Source: Nannobrachium achirus (taxonomy: Eukaryota; Chordata; Actinopteri; Myctophiformes; Myctophidae). Taken from it: DNA of 64,000 nucleotides. The notes below the pieces were generated by a model. It made no database searches and was not told the DNA's origin. It saw only the letters and a program-made list of their open reading frames with translations. Position numbers and translations under genes: made by a program. Positions 1 to 48,710 of this stretch are shown here, one piece after another. Every line of letters begins with the position of its first letter. Position 1 is the stretch's first letter. The stretch covers positions 31,954,693 to 32,018,692 of the forward strand of contig OY997642.1 of NCBI GenBank assembly GCA_963921795.1, written 5' to 3'.

Positions 1-420
1 CTACAGTATGAGTGACAATGTCACAACTCACAAGTTGACATGGAACCAGTAGATTATCAAGTCAACACAGTATATGGTGCTAGTAAAGGCTGAGCGAGTG
101 TGTTGTTAGTTACTGTTTTATGGTTGTTTGAATTTATATTTGGGAATCCACAAGACTGCCGTAAAATAACAATTAATTCATTAATGAATAAAAACCACCC
201 CGAAATGTAATTGCTGAACACACCACTGCTTTACGCCAAACCTCTTTGGTGAAAATAGACTATCTACAAGCTCACGATGACTCTCGCTGGAAGGTGTTGT
301 GAGCTTGTAGATCAGTTATTTTTTACTAAAGTTCTCCACAGAATAGGGATGCTAGGGTTCAACTGGATTGACCCTGTAGTAATTCTGAGGACCCCCTGTT
401 GAAGACCCCTGACATAAAGC
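1..420. mobile_element. Truncated MITE ending in TTGAAGACCCCTG
   Basis: The right end (about 330-412) matches, in reverse, the end of the caggggtcttcaa hAT MITE family seen at 7229 and 13489. 251-324 holds the recurrent palindrome (CTACAAGCTCAC ... GTGAGCTTGTAG). The left end and a target duplication are not visible, so this is a partial or deleted copy. 420-620 is AT-rich with nothing recognised. Confidence 0.55.
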
Positions 421-619
421 TATCATTTCACTATTTCACCTAATATATTACTATAATAATATAATAACTAATATAAACTAATCTACCGTATTCACCAGAG
501 ATCACAACAGGTGATCAGCACAAACAGAAACTTTATTGGCTCTCTCTTCACATGGTGCCTTGAACCCTGATGCCTGAAATATATAATATAATAATAATAT
601 TGGCCCCACGCCTTGGGTT

Positions 620-760
620 GTTTTTTCACAGTACATTTGCACATACGTGAAATGTATTCTCTGCATTTTACCCATCCTATAACGACTAGGAGCAGTGAGC
701 AGCCATATGTGGCGCTCGGGGAGCAATCAGGGGTTAACACCCATGGGGCCAAACTCGTTC
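620..760 (-). mobile_element. tRNA-derived SINE 3' body fragment
   Basis: On the minus strand this reads like the common fish SINE 3' region: a CTCCCCGAGCGCC-like block, GGCTGCTCACTGCTCCTAG, then GGGTAAAATGCAGAGAATA. No promoter boxes are present, so it is a 5'-truncated copy. The family name is not certain. Confidence 0.5.
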
Positions 761-1804
761 AGTAACGAGACAAGGCCACTGGAGGTCGCTGTGCCAAAAC
801 TCAGTTGTCTGGTTGAGAGACGAGACAAAGGGTTAACTTTGCAGCGTGCATGTTGTGTGCCCTGTGAAAGACCCTGGTCCATACGTCATAACGTGACTCG
901 CACAGAAGCAAAATGGTGCGTCTAGGCTGCATAGACTCCCATTCTATGCTGAAACATAAAAACAGCGCTATCTATGAATAAGGTGCAAAGAACGCCAGGG
1001 AAGCAGAGATCTGCTTGTTTTCATGGCGACACTTTACCGCGATGGTCGGCCCCGGTTTGGATTTTAGTTTTGCGAGTGTTTGCAAACAAATCGATTATCT
1101 TCCTCAATCGTCAGCGGACACTCACGTGCACACTAGGGCTTCAACATTCCTCAAATATTACATTCGAATATTGGTCTTAGAAATTGGCCCGAATATCGAA
1201 TATATTCGAATATTAAAAAATAAATAAAAATAATAATAAAAAAATTATAATAATAAAAAAAAAACATTTTTTTTTTAATCATCAATATTGGCCATGGTCT
1301 TCAGTTTCAAAGAGATTTATTTATAAAGCTGATGAAAATTGTTTTACACAAAAAGTAAATGCAATTAGGCTATAAAACTATTAAAAGCAAAAAAGTAAAG
1401 TAAATAGCCACTGTTCTCTGTTACCATTATCAAAATAGATGGGTGTGTTGCCAAATCTTGTGAGAGGAATAAGCAACCAGGTCTATGAAAACAAGCCCAA
1501 AATAAGTGAATATAGGCCACATGATTACTTTAAACCTATATACATTGGCTATTTGAAAACAGCTGGTCCGATCTACAAGCTCACAATCACAACCACCATT
1601 ATTTACAAGCAACTTTACAACAAAAAAGAAACAAGTCCAACATGGCTTATAAATATCAGACTTGGCAACACTGAGACATACGTTCCTCTCCTCTACTCCT
1701 CCACTCGCAGTCAGTCAGTCAGAGACAGCCACTGTCTGGCTAGGCTACTAGAGCCTATGTTGCAAATGCATGCTGGTGTAAGATCAATGAGGAGAAATCT
1801 ACAA

Positions 1805-1936
1805 GCTTAAGCCTGTATCAGAGTCGGGTCCGCCGCGGTGGAGTGCCGTGTAGTCTTTTTGAGCGTTAACGTTGTAGTTTTATGACTCAAAAAGACTACA
1901 CGGCACCGCGGACCCGACTCTGATACAGGCTTAAGC
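1805..1936. repeat. Long inverted repeat (foldback)
   Basis: The left arm 1805-1863 and right arm 1886-1936 are reverse complements over about 51 bp, apart from an 8-nt extra stretch in the left arm. The loop is about 22 nt. Arms begin GCTTAAGCCTGTATCAGAG. Confidence 0.9.
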
Positions 1937-2054
1937 TGTGGTCACCCTGCTATCTGCAACAGTTTGTAACTCACAGAGCCACAGCCAGAGGGTGAAGCTA
2001 ACGTTAGCAGCTTCTCATAACAACGTGTGATGAGACCTCTAGAGAGAGCGTCCA

Positions 2055-2194
2055 GAGTTATGTTTCGTAGTACCACCGTGGATGGCGGGAGTTATGTTTC
2101 GGTAGTACTACAGTGGATGGCCGGAGTTATGTTTCGGTAGTACTACAGTGGATGGCCGGAGTTATGTTTGGTAGTACCACCGTGGATGGCCGGA
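2055..2194 (+). repeat. 35-bp tandem repeat, four copies
   Basis: Unit starts GAGTTATGTTTCGGTAGTAC and ends GTGGATGGCCG. The two central copies look identical; the outer two carry a few substitutions. It lies inside the 1134-2326 hAT-like element. Confidence 0.85.
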
Positions 2195-2404
2195 TTTTTT
2201 TTTTATTTTTTTTTTACTTTTTTTTTTATTTTTTATAATTCGAATATTAATTTTTATGATCGAATATGCATTTTTTCCCCATATTCGACGAATATCCGAT
2301 ATTCGAATATTAATTTGGCAGCCCTAGTGCACACGCACGAAGCTTCCGAGGCTCTTCAAAATAAAGCGTAAGTGAACGGCGGCACCAGCAACAGCTAGAA
2401 ATGT

Positions 2405-2540
2405 TAGAAACCTTGGCTCCCATTGTGTTAAGAGTCGCTCAGGGACACATAGCTGCCTGACCGGAAGTCATACCTGCGACAACCAGGAGCTCTGGCTCCC
2501 CAGGCAGGCTCCCTAGCCACTCAGCTACTGCCGCCCATGT
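2405..2540 (-). mobile_element. Degenerate tRNA-derived SINE head
   Basis: On the minus strand, GGGCGGCAGTAGCTGAGTGG with a box-A-like core is followed by a block resembling a decayed box B and the CGCAGGTATGACTTCCGG region of fish tRNA-SINEs. Heavily mutated; assignment is by resemblance only. Confidence 0.45.
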
Positions 2541-2600
2541 TTTGCTTGAAAGCCAATCATCTTAGGCAAACGACACATCATCCAAAAACAAATAAATTAC

Positions 2601-39353
<36,753 letters not shown>

Positions 39354-39915
39354 CTACGTGGAGAGGACAGGAGAGAGGAGAGGAATTGATCTTTGGTTAG
39401 TATGGATTTTATTTCCTTAATGAACACAAATACCCATGGACAAACCTTCCTTATACCATTGTTGCCTATTGAGCTTGGCACATTTCCTGGGGCAAGCTGC
39501 CCAGATCACTCATGTCACTCATACTACTTAGATTTTCCACTGTCCGCTACTAAGGGGCAGTTGCGATTTTACTGTCTTGTATTCCAAATGCTCAATGGTA
39601 AGTAGCCTACAACATACTTTCGGTTAATGTTTATGCTATGTGTATGCCTATGTTTTCCTAAATGTGTAAAGACAGTAGACTGCGTGAAGTGAGTGAGATG
39701 AAAAAACCTGGGTGAAATCATCTCAATAGTCAACAATGGTATAATTCCTTTTTTAAATCACTTGTTTTCATTTCAATCCAGAGAAAATATATGTGGCCAG
39801 ACATAACCTTATGTACAATAAATAAGTTATAATTCAATTATTCCAAGGAGAGGGAATATAAAATGCTTCCTTAAATCATTTAAGAATTTCTCTAATTGTA
39901 AACCAAAAACCTAAG

Positions 39916-40160
39916 TAGGTCGGGAGTGGCTTATTGTCGGTATCAGCCTGTAACACACGGGAGTCTGTCTCCGTTACAATGCGCTAGACCCCTGGGAGAT
40001 GGACTGCTGAGGTGGAGCGCCACACCTACCATCAGCTCCCAGTACTTGCCGCACGACTTGCCAAGCCCTGCTACTCATACGCTGAGTTGGCGGTGCCCGG
40101 AATCGAACCCATGACCTTGCGGTACAAAGGCGAGAGCTCTACCGACTGAGCTACCCGGGC
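39916..40160 (-). mobile_element. tRNA-derived SINE, full length, 10-bp TSD
   Basis: 245 bp. On the minus strand it starts GCCCGGGTAGCTCAGTCGG with box A (TAGCTCAGTCGGTAGAGC) and box B (GGTTCGATTCC), then a tRNA-unrelated body ending ...CCGACAATAAGCCACTCCCG. Perfect duplications aaaacctaag lie at 39906-39915 and 40161-40170. The head resembles tRNA-Lys, but the anticodon stem (TCGCC / CGCAA) cannot pair, so it is not a functional tRNA gene. It lies 560 bp upstream of exon 1 of the window. Confidence 0.88.
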
Positions 40161-40785
40161 AAAACCTAAGCCTAACAAAGAAATAAAAAATCCTGTGCTC
40201 ATGTGGATAAGAGGAAATAATAAATTCCTGTAGAACTACGTACCTACAGTAATTAGTGCTTATGAGGAGACGGTCTAAAACAAAAACATCCAGAACCACA
40301 ACTGGAATTCTGGAGTTGCACAATGAGCAAGGCACATAAAAAAGAGGTCAGAATACTTCATTTCATTGAAAAGTAATAATGCATGACAAACATGAGCCAA
40401 CACATTTCAACAAAAGGTTTTCATCAGGACTTAACATGGTCCCATGCAACTTGAGGACACGCAAAATGACATCACTCACTTCTCACTTACACTCCCCAAC
40501 CCAGTGAGAGGATTTATCTCAAAAGGAAAGCTGATATGACCCGCGCATGATGCAGCATGTCTACCATTATCTATTTTAGGAAGGTGCACTGGGCTGGATG
40601 GGGGGGGGGGGGGGAGCATGGCACACACAATGTCTCAACAGACATTCCTGACACATCCTGTAAAACACGTGGACTCTCCTTCAGTGACGTACCACCGCCG
40701 CTGTCGACCAATCCTTTGTTTCGTTTTTTTGGCACTGGTCCCAGTGTTGTCCAAGGACACAGTACAATGTAAGTAACCAATTTTT

Positions 40786-41055
<270 letters not shown>

Positions 41056-41118
41056 AGTTCACACTGGTGTGATTTTTTGTTACATGTGTACATTCACTCA
41101 TTTGTTACACATGGATAA

Positions 41119-41260
41119 ATGAACACTGAGGATTTTAGTGTGCTTGTCAGGGAGTCAGTGCTTGCTCAAGGACACTTCAGCGACGCACTGCAATTCGACC
41201 TGGGAACTCTTTGGGGCCCTATTTGGGGATTTGGGGCAAAGAGGTGCAACAGTGTTAAGT
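41119..41260 (+). mobile_element. SINE-like fragment
   Basis: Contains TGCTCAAGGACACTTCAGCG and a following CGACCTGGGAACTCT block, the conserved central region of fish tRNA-SINEs. 41680-41870 holds another tail-like piece ending TTTTGGATAAAAGCTGCTAT. Both are degraded. Confidence 0.4.
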
Positions 41261-42387
41261 GCAGCCAGTCACCCATGGGTGTAGTGAGGCTGGAAATGTC
41301 AGAGGCTGTGTTGAAGGTGGTGTTTTCCACTGGCAATTTCCACAGTGCAGGGCTCGAAATTACGACCGCTTTGGTCGCATATGAGCCTGAGATTTTATCT
41401 GTGCAACCGCAAAATATAATTGGGAGCATTTGTGAGTGCAAATAATTGCTTTGGAGCGACCAAAACTGGACATTGAGTGAACCAAAAAGAGTGCTCCTCT
41501 TCCCTTGCTATCCGGAAAAACTAAACTTTTAGTACCGGTACCTTCACTTCTGAGCTGCCAGTAGCTCCTGGTACTAATAGCATGGAGATTGTTTCATGAT
41601 TGATACGATGGATCGGGGGTGTCGCACATTCCAGGGCTTTACGTGAGATCTCGCCGTATGTCTGAAGGTAATTATTTTTCAAGTGGGCACATTACATAAG
41701 ACTCCCCCTCGCCTAGAGTCAAAGTGTCATGAGCAAGACACTGAAATCCTAACTGGCCCCAATGAGCAGGTTGGTGCCTTGCAGTCTCTGTGTCAATGCG
41801 TTTTAATGGGTAAATGTAATGTACTCTGGAAATTGTTTTGGATAAAAGCTGCTATAGAAATGGACCATTTACTAATTCTGGAGAGTTTCTGTTTTCTGGA
41901 GGTCATCTGAGTCTTAAATGAAAAGAAACATTATTAATCTTTCTGGTGTTAGTGGAGGTGCACAGGAATTCATGTAATTATTGACTAAAGTTAGATTTTG
42001 TTGTCATCTTAGAAAACACACAAATTAAATGTCAAGGCCGACAGTCCTGTTATGTATTTTGCATTCATCAGAATGAGGTTATTTATTTAGGTAGACTACA
42101 TGTTTACAGGCAAAAATGTCTTCATTTAAACTATACTAAATGTTATTTATCTCCCTAGGTTAAATCTGAGTCCATGTTCCTTCCTAGTTACTTAAATGTT
42201 TGAACATTCCAATAAAAAGCACATTTAAAGCACATATAATTGATATTTGGATTAGACTTGGATTGGACTTCAATGGCGTATCTGCAAAGCAACTCACAAT
42301 GATGGTCATATGTCTGCAGACTCCTTAACCATGATTACCCTCATGTGTAGCTGCCAGCATGAACAATCTCCCCTTTCATCAGGAGGC

Positions 42388-43905
<1,518 letters not shown>

Positions 43906-44356
43906 CAGTGGTTCCCAACCTGTGGGACGGGACCCGCAGGGGGGTCCCCAAATTATTATGGGGGGTCCCCAGATGATTAACTTAATGTGCAACATTGTTT
44001 TCTCTCTCAACAGTAAACAAACCAACATAAAGTTTAAGTGTATAGAGGGTATCTGCACATTTCTAAAGTGACAACCTCTAAAATGACAAATTAAACATTG
44101 TTCAAATTGTCAAATAGGCAGAAATTGTGAAATAGACAATCTACATGCTCACAACACCTCGCAACGTGAGGCGTTGTGAGCATGTAGATCTGCTATTTGC
44201 ACAATAGAACCGTGTTATACAAAATGTAATGCCTCAAGACTCACTTAATCAGGGTGGGGGGTCCCCAGTTAAAATATAATTATTTGGGGGGTCGTGGCCT
44301 GAAAAGGTTGAGAACGGTAGGTTCCGTACGGAACCATTGTTTACTTAGATATGGAA

Positions 44357-44513
44357 GGATGACCTCCCACTTGGGTAATGACGCCCCCTGGCGATCATTC
44401 AGAGAAACTACTTCAGCTCCCGTACTAACGTAGGTAGGAAGGGCCTGTCACTCAAACCGGAGTGACCCGCCTCCAGGCTATATAAACCCCCGGAGGCGGA
44501 AGTAACATCCTCT
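44357..44513 (+). repeat. DIRS left terminal inverted repeat
   Basis: Starts GGATGACCTCCCACTTGGGT and ends GTAACATCCTCTT. Reverse complement of 51254-51410 with no difference seen. It contains CTATATAAA at about 44478-44486, so a promoter facing into the element is possible from this side too. Outside it, 44316-44356 is a unique left extension (GGTAGGTTCCGTACGGAACC). Confidence 0.93.
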
Positions 44514-44557
44514 TAATACCACTCTCTGCCACATTCAGTGAAACAGAGGGGCATTAC

Positions 44558-44650
44558 GTGGGAGGTCATCCTTCCATATCTAAGTAAACAATGGTTCCGT
44601 ACGGAACCTACCGTTTACTGTCAATATTCCAGGATGACCTCCCACTTGGG
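44558..44650. repeat. DIRS internal complementary region
   Basis: 44558-44612 is the exact reverse complement of the left terminus beginning at 44316. 44613-44650 is the reverse complement of the right terminus ending at 51429. The junction CCTACC|GTTTAC therefore records the joined ends. Confidence 0.93.
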
Positions 44651-44954
44651 ATTCTTAAACTCCCCTCTAAGCCACAACCTACTCTCATACCCCCACACAC
44701 CCCTCATACGGGTGAGCACAGCCCAAACGGGCGTGACCCATCACCCAGAAGGTCCCAGGCCCACCGGACCTGGGTGTGAAGGCATGAGAAAATAAAGAGA
44801 GACCCTGACAGACCGAAGTCCGCCTCATTCAACTAAATGAAAAGGACAAGTCCGCCTTATAAGTAAGACACACTATATAAGGAAAACACAGGGTCCCCCC
44901 AAAGTACCCCAGGTGGCTACATGCCCACCTGTGGGAGGGGAAGATCCGACTCCT

Positions 44955-47900
44955 CTATGACGTAGAGGAGGCAACTGCACCCAGAACCGAATGCGCTAGC
45001 GAAGAGGATTCGATATCCAGGTGATAGTAGGCTGCAAAGGTAGAAGGCGAAGACCAATTCGCAGAAACACAAATCTCCTGAACGGAGACTCCCTTTGCCA
45101 GTGCCCACGAAGTAGCCACACCTCTAGTGCTATGGGCTTTAAGTGCCGCCGGCACTTCCACACCCGCACTAGAGTAAGCCAGCCTAATAGCATCCACAAT
45201 CCACCTCGAAAGAGTGGGTCTAGACACCGGCTTTCTGACAAGAACATTGCCCATTTCTACAAAGAGCTGAGAAGAAGCTCTAGAACCAGCAGTCCTGTCA
45301 CAGTAGGCCTTCAATGCCCTGACAGGACAAAGGCAATTCAGCCGTTCATCCTCCACCGAGACAAACGGAGGAGGATGAAAAGCCAGAAGAACAACAGGCT
45401 CCTTAGGAACCACCATGTTCTTAGGAACAAACTTAAGATGAGGCTTGAGCAACACCTTGAGATCATTGTTCATAAACTGCATGCACTCCGCAGACACCGA
45501 GAGAGCTTGCAGGTCACCAACTCTTTTAGCCGTGGCCAAAGCCAGCAAAAGAGCCGTCTTGAAACTCAAAAGTTTCAAAGGCATCCCTACAAGCGGCTCA
45601 AAGGGAGCCCGACATAGGCCCCCTAGAACCACCTGCAGATCCCAAACTGGGAACAAAGACCTAGTCACCGGCCTCAAACGTTCAACTCCTTGCATGAACT
45701 TGATGACCTCCGGGACTTTAGAAGGTGCCTTGCCCGCCACCCCCAGGTGACAGGCATTAATAGCCGCCAAATACCCCCTAAGGGTAGAAAATGCTAGACC
45801 ACTTCTCAAGCGGTTCTGCATAAATTCCAGAATTTCCTGGGCTGACGCCACATGAGCCACCACAGGTGGAACACGCGACTCACACCAGTCCTCAAAGGCA
45901 TTCCACCTTCCATCATAAGACGCCCTCGTAGAGGGCGCCTTAGCACTCTGAATGGTAGCAACCACTTCAGAAGAAAAACCGGCTGCCAGCAGGTTTACCC
46001 TTTCACGTGCCAAACCCACAGGTCTAGGACCTGCAGGTCTTGGTGGAAGATCTCCCCCCTGGCCTGACTCAACAGGTCCCTGCACTGAGGCAGCTGCCAA
46101 CCCGGTTCGCAAAGGAGAGGGGCGATCGCCGATCTCCACGTGCCCTTGTAGGGAGCCACCAGGAGCATCTCCAGACCGAACCTCCTGACTCTCTCCAGAG
46201 TGGGTCGGATTAAGTCGAAGGGGGGAAACGCGTACAGTAGACCTCTCGGCCACGTGTGCGCTAAGGCGTCCAACCCCAAGGGAGGACTGCCCTTCACCGC
46301 GAAGAACAACGGACACTTCGTATTCTCCGCTGACGCAAACAGGTCCGCCACTGGCTGACCAAACTTGCGAAAAATCTGGCTCACCACCCTGGGGTGGAGA
46401 GACCAATCCTCGTAGCGAGGACCTCCCCTGGACAGGAGATCTGCTCCGCTGTTGAGGAGACCTGGGACGTGTGAGGCCCTGATCGACTTGAGGCGCGACA
46501 AGCACCAAACCGTCAATTCTCGAGCCAGACGGTCCAGTGGCAACGACGACAGGCCCCCCTGTTTGTTGACATAAAACATGGCCGTCGTATTGTCTGTCCT
46601 GACCAGGACGTGACAATGCAAAATCCAAGGCTCGAAATGCTTGAGCGCCAGGAGTATAGCCATCAACTCCAAATAGTTGATGTGACGACCCCTCATCTCC
46701 AGAGGCCAAAGCCCCTGCGCTGTGCGCCCCTCGAAAGTGGCTCCCCATCCACTGAGACTGGCGTCTGTCGTGATCGACTTGTGGGAAACCACCTCGCCAA
46801 TCGAGACTCCGCTGGTGAGGAACCCCTCCACCAGCCACGGAGACAGGGCGATCGCGCAGGAAGGGGAAACCGTAACCTTCTTGTACTTCAAGGAGGGCGG
46901 GATCCCGAGGGATAACATCCATCTTTGAAAAGGTCTCATATGAAACCTGCCCAAACGCAACAGATGTACTGCGGAAGCCATCATTCCCGTCAGTACCATG
47001 CAACTCCTGTAAGTGACCTCCTGGCCCACTTGAAAGGAGTCGAGACATTCCCGAAACCTGTCCACCCTCTCCTCTGAGAGACGGGCCGACATGTCGGATG
47101 AGTCCAGAAGGACCCCAATGAATGTAAGACGACTTGCTGGAGTCAGCATGCTCTTGCCGTGGTTGACTATGAAACCTAAGGCCTTCAGGTGAGCCAAAAC
47201 CACTTGTGTGTGACGCGCCACTTCGTGGGCGGAGCTCGCTGAAATCATCCAATCGTCGATGTACGTCGCCAACCTGACGCCCTGCTGTCTCAGCGGGGCG
47301 ATGGCTGCTTCGGTCACTTTCACGAAAACCCTCGGGCTCAGTGACAGACCGAAAGGGAGTACTGTATATTCGTACAGGCGACCCTCGAAGGCGAACCGAA
47401 GGAATTTCCTGTGTGGGGGATAAATCTGGACGTGCTGATAAGCATCCTTCAGATCCACTGAACAGTGGAAATCCCCTTGCCTGACCGACCGTAACATGGT
47501 GGGTACTGTTAGCATCCTGAAAACGTATTTCTTCAGGTACACGTTTAGTGCCTTTAGGTCCAGGATGGGACGTAGCCCCCCCCCCTTTTTGGGCACCAGG
47601 AAATAACGGCTCCAAAATCCCATGCGGGATTGGGTCCTGTCCAGCTCCACTATAGCACCCTTGCTTAGCAATGAGCTGATCTCCTCTCTCAAAAGACTTG
47701 CTTTTAAACCACGTGCTCTGGTATGAATAACCCTGCTCGAAAGCGGGGGTATATCTGCGAACTGTAACCTGTAACCCCTGGTTATCGTTCGAAATACCCA
47801 ATGGCTCGGGTTGCATAACTTCCACTGGCGCGCACAGCGTGCTAGCGTGTTTTGAGCGAGAGAAACCCCACCACTGTGCTTCCGTGACGGCGGAGCTTTT

Positions 47901-48710
47901 TGGCGGCCGGACCGGAAGTGGGGAACCTGCGTATCCGTATCCGGAACGACCGGATGCGGAGCGCAAGGGTTCAATAGGCCGCATGGCGGAAACACCTTCT
48001 GGTTGTACCGCTTGACTAGCGGAGCTATTTTGCGGCGGGACCGGAAGTGGGGAACCTGCGTATCCGTATCCGGGACACCCGGATGCGGAGCGCAGGGGTT
48101 CAATAGGCCGCAAGGTGGGAACACCTTCCGATTGTACCGCTTGACTAGCGGAGCTCTTTTGCGGCCGGACCGGAAGCGGGGAGCTAGCGAATCCGTATCC
48201 GGTGAAACCGGAAGCGTTCGGTTTTGGCTCGATAGAGCGACAGGAAGAGCAAAGCGATTCGACTGATAAACAGACTCGCCCACAACTAAAGCATTCTCCC
48301 CTGACAGGAGAGGAACTTTTACGTTTAATACCTGCTCTAAGGCCTTTATGCTTGTCCCTTGACCCGGGCTCATAGTAGGCCGACAGAATTTCTGACTCAA
48401 GGTTAAATTCATAGCATCGCTCACGCGAGGGAAAATCCACTCGCGCGCATGAGGAACCATATAATTGTTTGACGTTAACATTACTGGTTGCTGATAAAAC
48501 CTCTGACTGATTAAAGAGTCCTGACGGGACTCCATCATTCTTACAGGAGGCATGCATAAAGGATTCATATTGTCGACGCGAGGGATATCCCACTCGCGCG
48601 CTTGAGGAACCACATAATTGTTTGACATTAACATTACTGGTTTCTGATAAAACCTGTGATTGATTATCGAGTCCTGACAGGACTTCATCATTACTACAGG
48701 AGGCATGCAC
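44955..48710 (-). CDS. DIRS tyrosine recombinase ORF
   Basis: 1251 residues open. The recombinase domain occupies about residues 920-1240. It has the catalytic set of the tyrosine recombinase (phage integrase) family: Arg at 1063 (AKRVGDLQAL), the HxxR box His 1193 and Arg 1196 (AHSTRG), and Tyr at 1228/1229 (FAAYYHLD). It would integrate the circular DNA intermediate. The first roughly 900 codons overlap the RT/RNase H frame and are Ser/Gly/Arg-rich without a recognised domain, so the real start may be far downstream. This frame is the same as that of gag, separated by a stop at 48915. Confidence 0.88.
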   Translation of the reverse strand: MHASCSNDEVLSGLDNQSQVLSETSNVNVKQLCGSSSARVGYPSRRQYESFMHASCKNDGVPSGLFNQSEVLSATSNVNVKQLYGSSCARVDFPSRERCYEFNLESEILSAYYEPGSRDKHKGLRAGIKRKSSSPVRGECFSCGRVCLSVESLCSSCRSIEPKPNASGFTGYGFASSPLPVRPQKSSASQAVQSEGVPTLRPIEPLRSASGCPGYGYAGSPLPVPPQNSSASQAVQPEGVSAMRPIEPLRSASGRSGYGYAGSPLPVRPPKSSAVTEAQWWGFSRSKHASTLCAPVEVMQPEPLGISNDNQGLQVTVRRYTPAFEQGYSYQSTWFKSKSFERGDQLIAKQGCYSGAGQDPIPHGILEPLFPGAQKGGGATSHPGPKGTKRVPEEIRFQDANSTHHVTVGQARGFPLFSGSEGCLSARPDLSPTQEIPSVRLRGSPVRIYSTPFRSVTEPEGFRESDRSSHRPAETAGRQVGDVHRRLDDFSELRPRSGASHTSGFGSPEGLRFHSQPRQEHADSSKSSYIHWGPSGLIRHVGPSLRGEGGQVSGMSRLLSSGPGGHLQELHGTDGNDGFRSTSVAFGQVSYETFSKMDVIPRDPALLEVQEGYGFPFLRDRPVSVAGGGVPHQRSLDWRGGFPQVDHDRRQSQWMGSHFRGAHSAGALASGDEGSSHQLFGVDGYTPGAQAFRALDFALSRPGQDRQYDGHVLCQQTGGPVVVATGPSGSRIDGLVLVAPQVDQGLTRPRSPQQRSRSPVQGRSSLRGLVSPPQGGEPDFSQVWSASGGPVCVSGEYEVSVVLRGEGQSSLGVGRLSAHVAERSTVRVSPLRLNPTHSGESQEVRSGDAPGGSLQGHVEIGDRPSPLRTGLAAASVQGPVESGQGGDLPPRPAGPRPVGLARERVNLLAAGFSSEVVATIQSAKAPSTRASYDGRWNAFEDWCESRVPPVVAHVASAQEILEFMQNRLRSGLAFSTLRGYLAAINACHLGVAGKAPSKVPEVIKFMQGVERLRPVTRSLFPVWDLQVVLGGLCRAPFEPLVGMPLKLLSFKTALLLALATAKRVGDLQALSVSAECMQFMNNDLKVLLKPHLKFVPKNMVVPKEPVVLLAFHPPPFVSVEDERLNCLCPVRALKAYCDRTAGSRASSQLFVEMGNVLVRKPVSRPTLSRWIVDAIRLAYSSAGVEVPAALKAHSTRGVATSWALAKGVSVQEICVSANWSSPSTFAAYYHLDIESSSLAHSVLGAVASSTS

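Larger units (their letters stand above)
1134..2326. mobile_element. hAT-like element, 1.19 kb, TSD gtgcacac
   Basis: The ends read TAGGGCTTC... and ...GCAGCCCTA, flanked by perfect 8-bp duplications gtgcacac at 1126-1133 and 2327-2334. Subterminal CGAATATTCGAATA-type repeats occur at both ends. It has no transposase frame, so it is non-autonomous. It carries a long foldback at 1805-1936 and four 35-bp tandem repeats at about 2055-2194. Confidence 0.8.

Noticed and set aside
40090-40160. tRNA-Lys-like gene
   Set aside because: Box A and B are good, but the anticodon stem does not pair and it continues into a non-tRNA body with flanking 10-bp duplications. It is a SINE head.
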